A stretch of DNA of 64,000 nucleotides from Blautia caecimuris (GTDB lineage Bacteria > Bacillota > Clostridia > Lachnospirales > Lachnospiraceae), in assembly GCF_024622975.1 (NCBI RefSeq), contig NZ_JANJZT010000001.1, forward strand, positions 186,001 through 250,000, in the 5' to 3' direction. The notes under the pieces were generated by a model. That model was not told the origin of the DNA and searched no databases. It saw nothing but the letters and a program-made list of their open reading frames with translations. Positions 60,558 to 64,000 of the stretch are shown piece by piece. The position numbers and the translations under genes were made by a program. How positions within the stretch are numbered: the first letter of the stretch is position 1; every line of letters starts with the position of its first letter.

Positions 60558-60586
60558 TTTACTTATTTTTCCTGTTTTTATATAAT
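60558..60586 (+). promoter_or_regulatory. promoter of the PurF-like gene
   Basis: TTTACT (60558-60563), 17-bp spacer, TATAAT (60581-60586). The resulting leader is about 100 nt and contains the hairpin at 60622-60648. Confidence 0.7.
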
Positions 60587-60621
60587 GATGCTTGCAGTAA
60601 ATACGGAAGATCAAACTAGGG

Positions 60622-60648
60622 ATTGCCGGTCTGAGACAGACTGGCGAT
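60622..60648 (+). other. leader hairpin before the PurF-like gene
   Basis: 11-bp stem with two G-U pairs (60622-60632 with 60638-60648), 5-nt loop. It has no T-run and does not resemble a purine riboswitch. It may be a regulatory leader element or an mRNA stabiliser. Confidence 0.4.
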
Positions 60649-60696
60649 TACTCAGCTTCACGTAGCGAAAAAACATAATAAGGAGAGAACAGAATT

Positions 60697-62112
60697 ATGG
60701 GCGGAATTTTTGGAGTAGCTTCAAAGTCCAGCTGTGTGCTGGATCTGTTTTTCGGAATTGACTATCATTCTCATCTGGGAACAAGAAGGGGAGGAATGGC
60801 TGTATATGATCCGGCAAAGGGATTTGACAGAGCCATTCATAATATTGAGAATTCCCCGTTCCGTACAAAGTTTGACAGAGACGTATCAGAGCTTCAGGGC
60901 AATCTTGGAATTGGATGCATTTCTGACAATGAGCCTCAGCCTCTGCTGGTACGTTCTCATCTTGGGAATTTTGCCATTACAACAGTAGGTAAGATCAATA
61001 ATATGGAAGAGCTTGTGGAGCATTCTTTTAAAAACGGCAGCACACATTTTCTGGAAATGAGCGGCGGAAATGTGAATCCTACAGAAATGGTTGCATCTCT
61101 GATCAATCAGAAGTCAACTATGGTAGAGGGAATCCGCTATGCACAGGAAATGATAGACGGATCTATGACCATGCTGATCCTGACTCCAAAGGCACTTTTT
61201 GCAGCCAGAGATCGTCTTGGAAGAACTCCTCTTATTATTGGAAAAAAAGACGGCGCTCGGTGTGTTTCCTTTGAAAGCCATGCGTACATCAACCTGGGCT
61301 ATGAAGATGAAAAGTCTCTGGGACCGGGCGAGATCGTGGCAGTGACTCCGGAAGGAATTGAAACTCTGCAGAAGCCCGGAGACAAAATGCGTATCTGTTC
61401 TTTCCTCTGGGTATACTATGGATATCCTACTTCCACCTATGAGGGGGTAAATGTAGAGGAAATGCGCTATAAATGCGGCGATATGCTGGCAGAGCGTGAT
61501 TTTGGAGAGGTAAAACCTGATATTGTGGCAGGTGTTCCGGATTCCGGAATTGCCCATGCCATTGGTTATGCAAACCGCTCCGGAGTGCCGTTTGCCCGCC
61601 CGTTTATTAAATACACCCCTACCTGGCCGCGTTCCTTTATGCCAACCCAGCAGAGCCAGAGAAATCTGATCGCCAGAATGAAGCTGATCCCTGTTCACAG
61701 ACTGATCAAGGATAAAAGCCTTCTGATGATCGATGATTCCATTGTAAGGGGAACCCAGCTTCGCGAAACTTCAGATTTCCTTTACAGCAACGGAGCCAAA
61801 GAGGTACATATCCGTCCGGCCTGCCCGCCGCTTTTGTACGGATGTAAATATCTGAATTTTTCCCGCTCAAAATCCGAGATGGATCTGATCACAAGAAGAG
61901 TGATCGCAAAGCGGGAAGGTGACAATGTGGATGAAAAAACTCTTGCGGACTATGCAAATCCGGATTCTGAGAATTATAAGGGAATGCTGGAGGATATCCG
62001 CAAAGAGCTGAACTTTACGACCCTGAAATACCATCGTCTTGACGATCTTGTGGCTTCTATTGATATTGAGCCGTGCAAGCTTTGTACTTATTGCTGGAGC
62101 GGCAAGGAATAA
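60697..62112 (+). CDS. PurF-like amidophosphoribosyltransferase without N-terminal cysteine
   Basis: A 471-residue homologue of glutamine PRPP amidotransferase. The N-terminal Ntn-glutaminase fold (DYHSHLGTRRGGMAV, LGIGCISDNEPQP) and the phosphoribosyltransferase domain (GVPDSGIAHAIGYA, the PRPP loop LLMIDDSIVRGTQLRE) are complete. The mature enzyme of PurF begins with a catalytic Cys (CGVFG); here the start is MGGIFGVAS, so Gly replaces the nucleophile. The cysteines that bind 4Fe-4S in the Bacillus enzyme seem present: RICSF, a Cys in ACPPLLYGCKY and the C-terminal EPCKLCTYCW. It may work with free ammonia or have another role; no purine genes are near. AAGGAGAG precedes the ATG. Confidence 0.85.
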   Translation: MGGIFGVASKSSCVLDLFFGIDYHSHLGTRRGGMAVYDPAKGFDRAIHNIENSPFRTKFDRDVSELQGNLGIGCISDNEPQPLLVRSHLGNFAITTVGKINNMEELVEHSFKNGSTHFLEMSGGNVNPTEMVASLINQKSTMVEGIRYAQEMIDGSMTMLILTPKALFAARDRLGRTPLIIGKKDGARCVSFESHAYINLGYEDEKSLGPGEIVAVTPEGIETLQKPGDKMRICSFLWVYYGYPTSTYEGVNVEEMRYKCGDMLAERDFGEVKPDIVAGVPDSGIAHAIGYANRSGVPFARPFIKYTPTWPRSFMPTQQSQRNLIARMKLIPVHRLIKDKSLLMIDDSIVRGTQLRETSDFLYSNGAKEVHIRPACPPLLYGCKYLNFSRSKSEMDLITRRVIAKREGDNVDEKTLADYANPDSENYKGMLEDIRKELNFTTLKYHRLDDLVASIDIEPCKLCTYCWSGKE

Positions 62113-62169
62113 AGAACTGCCATAAGAAATCAGTTATGAAGGGTACGTGCAGAACAGAGGTGAAACAGA

Positions 62170-63096
62170 ATGAGAAGAAAACGAGAGATACTGAAAATAC
62201 TGCTCTGTGTACTGACTGCGGTTTTTATAATGGTAAGCGCCGCAGCGCTGCTTCTTGTAGGCCTTCGGACTAGCGCACAGAAGGAGCAGAAAAAACAGGA
62301 GGCGCTGGAAGCACTGGAAAACAGGCCTACCGTTGCCCCTACCCTTGCGGTATCCGTAACGCCTTCTCCCACACCGAGACCCACGGCAACGCCTACACCG
62401 ATTCCGACAGTGGTGGCTGCCTTTAATCCGGATGATTTCTGGAATGAATGGTACAGTACAGACGGAACTGTGACAATGAATATTTATAATATCAGTCTGG
62501 ATACCGTATCCTTCAGTTTTTCTCAGACGGACCGCAATCAGACCCAGACAGTGACGGCAGATGTAACCGCTGAGGTTGCCGGCAATGCGGCGAAATTTTA
62601 TTTTTCCGATTCAGCCGGAAACAGTTCATCAGGGAATCTGATTTTTGACAATGGACAGCTTTATGTAAAGATCGTAACCAGCGAACCGGTATCTGCTGTT
62701 TTCCCAAGTGTGGACTGTATTATGAGCCGGAATCAGGTTCAGCTTGTACCGGATCCTACGGCAACGCCAACGCCGATGCCTCAGAATCAGCAGATCAGCC
62801 AGACTGGAGAATATTTCTTTCCGGAAAGCAACAGCAGGTATCTGACAGATGATGAGGTATCTGTGTATTCGTCGGCTCAGCTTGAGCTTGCAAAAAATGA
62901 GATCTATGCCCGCCACGGAAGGATCTTTGTGACCCAGAGTATTGCAGATTATTTTAACGGCAAATCCTGGTATCAGGGAACTGTGGATCCGGATACCTTT
63001 GACGCTCAGCAGGGTTCCATTTTTAATGAATATGAGATTGCAAATATCCAGAAAATTGAGGAATGGGAAATGCTGAAAAGGGCAGCAGGAAACTGA
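62170..63096 (+). CDS. exported YARHG-domain protein
   Basis: A 308-residue surface protein. A membrane-spanning or signal segment (ILLCVLTAVFIMVSAAALLL) is followed by a Thr/Pro-rich stalk (PTVAPTLAVSVTPSPTPRPT and repeats of TPTP), a beta-rich middle domain (FNPDDFWNEWYSTDGTVTMN, then FSFSQTDRNQT), a second short PT stretch and the C-terminal YARHG domain: SRYLTDDEVSVYSSAQLELA, NEIYARHGRIF and NGKSWYQGTV. YARHG domains are extracellular and of unknown ligand. The ATG is preceded by GAGGTG. A terminator follows, so it may share a transcript with the PurF-like gene 57 nt upstream. Confidence 0.85.
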   Translation: MRRKREILKILLCVLTAVFIMVSAAALLLVGLRTSAQKEQKKQEALEALENRPTVAPTLAVSVTPSPTPRPTATPTPIPTVVAAFNPDDFWNEWYSTDGTVTMNIYNISLDTVSFSFSQTDRNQTQTVTADVTAEVAGNAAKFYFSDSAGNSSSGNLIFDNGQLYVKIVTSEPVSAVFPSVDCIMSRNQVQLVPDPTATPTPMPQNQQISQTGEYFFPESNSRYLTDDEVSVYSSAQLELAKNEIYARHGRIFVTQSIADYFNGKSWYQGTVDPDTFDAQQGSIFNEYEIANIQKIEEWEMLKRAAGN

Positions 63097-63117
63097 TCAT
63101 AAATCATATCATGAAAC

Positions 63118-63154
63118 AAAAAGGCACGTATGGAAAACCATAGGTGCCTTTTTT
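63118..63154 (+). terminator. terminator after the YARHG gene
   Basis: Stem AAGGCAC-TATGG/CCATA-GGTGCCTT with a 4-nt loop, followed by six T. Ends the transcript before the comM gene. Confidence 0.85.
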
Positions 63155-63377
63155 GCTATCAGGCGGGATTTGGAATATCGCCACATTTCCGTGGCTGGGG
63201 CTTGTGTTTCCAGGGCTTCAGCCCTATAATAAAAGAACAGACAAATCATCTTTTCAATTTCTATTTCTTAGACAGCAGTTCTGCTGGAATTTCCATTTAT
63301 AGTTATTCTTTAAAAGTACAGCTTTATTTTTTCGTGAAAAACAGGATCGGGGACTGATTTTCGCAGAAAGGAGTGTT
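63155..63377 (+). other. intergenic region with small hairpins
   Basis: No convincing gene. Short palindromic stems occur in a row: GCCAC-ATTTCC-GTGGC (63179-63194), AGGGCT-TC-AGCCCT (63212-63225) and CAGCAG-TT-CTGCTG (63274-63287). An open plus-strand frame of 75 codons crosses the terminator and has no ribosome site, so I do not call it. The promoter of the next gene is not evident. Confidence 0.45.
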
Positions 63378-64000
63378 ATGTTTGCAGCAGTATTATCTGC
63401 AGTGATCCTCGGTATGGAAGTACATCCGGTACAGGTGGAGGCCGATGTAAGCGATGGACTGCCGTCCTTTACTATGGTAGGTTTTCCCTCTGCTCAGGTG
63501 AAGGAGGCTCAGGACAGAGTGAGAACAGCTTTTAAAAACAATGAGATCGCGCTTCCACCAAAAAGGATCACAGTTAATTTTGCCCCGGCTGATATAAAAA
63601 AAGAAGGAGCAGGATTTGATGTTCCGGTAGCGGCAGCCGTACTGGCTGCTTCCGGCATTCTGGAGCCGGAAGTTTTAAAGGGAGTCATGTTTGCGGGAGA
63701 ATTAAGCCTCAATGGGGAAATTCATGCGATTCCCGGAATTCTTCCTATTGTTATAAGGGCAAGAGAAGAAAAGTGCCGGCTGTGCATTGTTCCCTGGGGG
63801 AATATGAGAGAAGCCTGTCTGGTGCCGGATATGAAAATCATAGGGGTAAAAAATTTAAAAGAGCTGATCATTTTTCTGAAAGCTCCCGGAAAGTACAGAC
63901 AGCCCTGTATCAGACAGGAAACAGAGCAGCCGGGACAGGAACTGGATTTCAGTGAGATCCGGGGACAGGAATCTTTAAGAAGAGCAGTGGAAATTTCTGT
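63378..64000 (+). CDS. comM: ComM/YifB-family Mg-chelatase-like AAA+ protein, N-terminal part
   Basis: The first 207 residues of a protein cut by the window end. The N-terminal Lon-protease-like (ChlI) domain is seen: AVLSAVILGMEVHPVQVEAD, LPSFTMVGFPSAQVKEAQDR, RVRTAFKNNEIALPPKRI, TVNFAPADIKKEG and GFDVPVAAAVLAASGIL. At the end begins the region DFSEIRGQESLRRAVEIS that precedes the AAA+ P-loop. ComM helicases support branch migration during natural transformation and recombination. The ATG follows GAAAGGAG. The rest of the gene lies beyond the window. Confidence 0.93.
   Translation, partial: MFAAVLSAVILGMEVHPVQVEADVSDGLPSFTMVGFPSAQVKEAQDRVRTAFKNNEIALPPKRITVNFAPADIKKEGAGFDVPVAAAVLAASGILEPEVLKGVMFAGELSLNGEIHAIPGILPIVIRAREEKCRLCIVPWGNMREACLVPDMKIIGVKNLKELIIFLKAPGKYRQPCIRQETEQPGQELDFSEIRGQESLRRAVEIS

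Noticed and set aside
63130-63357. 75-codon frame between the YARHG gene and comM
   Set aside because: It starts inside the terminator hairpin, has no ribosome site and is Phe/Ser-rich without a recognisable pattern.
1-64000. CRISPR array, insertion sequence, prophage or defence cluster
   Set aside because: No regularly spaced repeats, transposase, integrase, phage structural or restriction-type gene was seen.

Overview
The window is a contiguous chromosomal stretch of a spore-forming Firmicute of class Clostridia, most probably family Lachnospiraceae. The reasons are a complete spoIIIAA-AH operon, spoIVB, spo0A, CotF-type coat genes and a Csp-like subtilase; a PolC-type replicative polymerase; a pyrophosphate-type phosphofructokinase; a class III fructose bisphosphatase; strong AGGAGG ribosome sites with occasional GTG/TTG starts; and the clostridial gene order nusB-xseA-xseB-ispA-dxs-tlyA-nadK-argR-recN-spoIVB-spo0A. 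Genus is not determined. No rRNA, CRISPR array, insertion sequence or prophage is visible; almost everything is core genome.

Layout. 1-4052: end of an iron or heme uptake cluster (NEAT-like surface protein, binding protein, FecCD permease, FecE ATPase with an extra C-terminal domain). 4094-9579: ftsW, acyl carrier protein, gltX, a short UvrD-type helicase and an Sfp-type phosphopantetheinyl transferase. 9639-14561: the eight-gene spoIIIA operon. 14714-16303: prfC. 16466-25498: a long run of housekeeping genes (Asp23 protein, nusB, exonuclease VII, isoprenoid genes ispA and dxs, tlyA, NAD kinase, argR, recN), followed by the sporulation genes spoIVB and spo0A. 27982-31866: glycogen synthase, two small coat-type proteins and a Csp-like protease. 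32056-37841: NCS2 nucleobase permease, PPi-PFK, pepT, pckA. 37842-44652 is the least tidy part: a decayed NUMOD4-like fragment, an rluA gene, a truncated acetyltransferase, four tRNAs in two divergently placed pairs around cysE, small membrane proteins, an alpha/beta hydrolase and a very short lipoprotein gene. 44776-50166: malQ, a small membrane protein, vanZ-like gene, thyA-dfrA and ilvE. 50365-64000: xpaC-telA, ispG, polC, fbp, an unusual PurF homologue, a YARHG-domain protein and the start of a comM/yifB gene.

Functional threads. Carbon metabolism genes (glgA, malQ, PPi-PFK, pckA, class III fbp) fit a fermenter that stores glycogen and can run a pyrophosphate-linked glycolysis. Isoprenoid synthesis by the MEP route is represented by dxs, ispG and ispA. 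Sporulation genes cover the master regulator (spo0A), the feeding-tube channel (spoIIIA), the SigK checkpoint protease (spoIVB), coat proteins and a probable germination protease. thyA-dfrA couple dTMP synthesis to folate recycling.

I did not find a clear new multi-gene system. The items I would look at first are the PurF homologue whose N-terminal glutaminase cysteine is absent while its iron-sulfur cysteines appear retained (60697-62112), the decayed NUMOD4/homing-endonuclease-like relic and its possible orphan transcript (38068-38408), the 140-nt out-of-frame overlap of spoIIIAF and spoIIIAG, and the 0A-box-like inverted repeat around the spo0A promoter. Coordinates of promoters and terminators come from reading consensus matches and inverted repeats by eye; no folding or database search was run.
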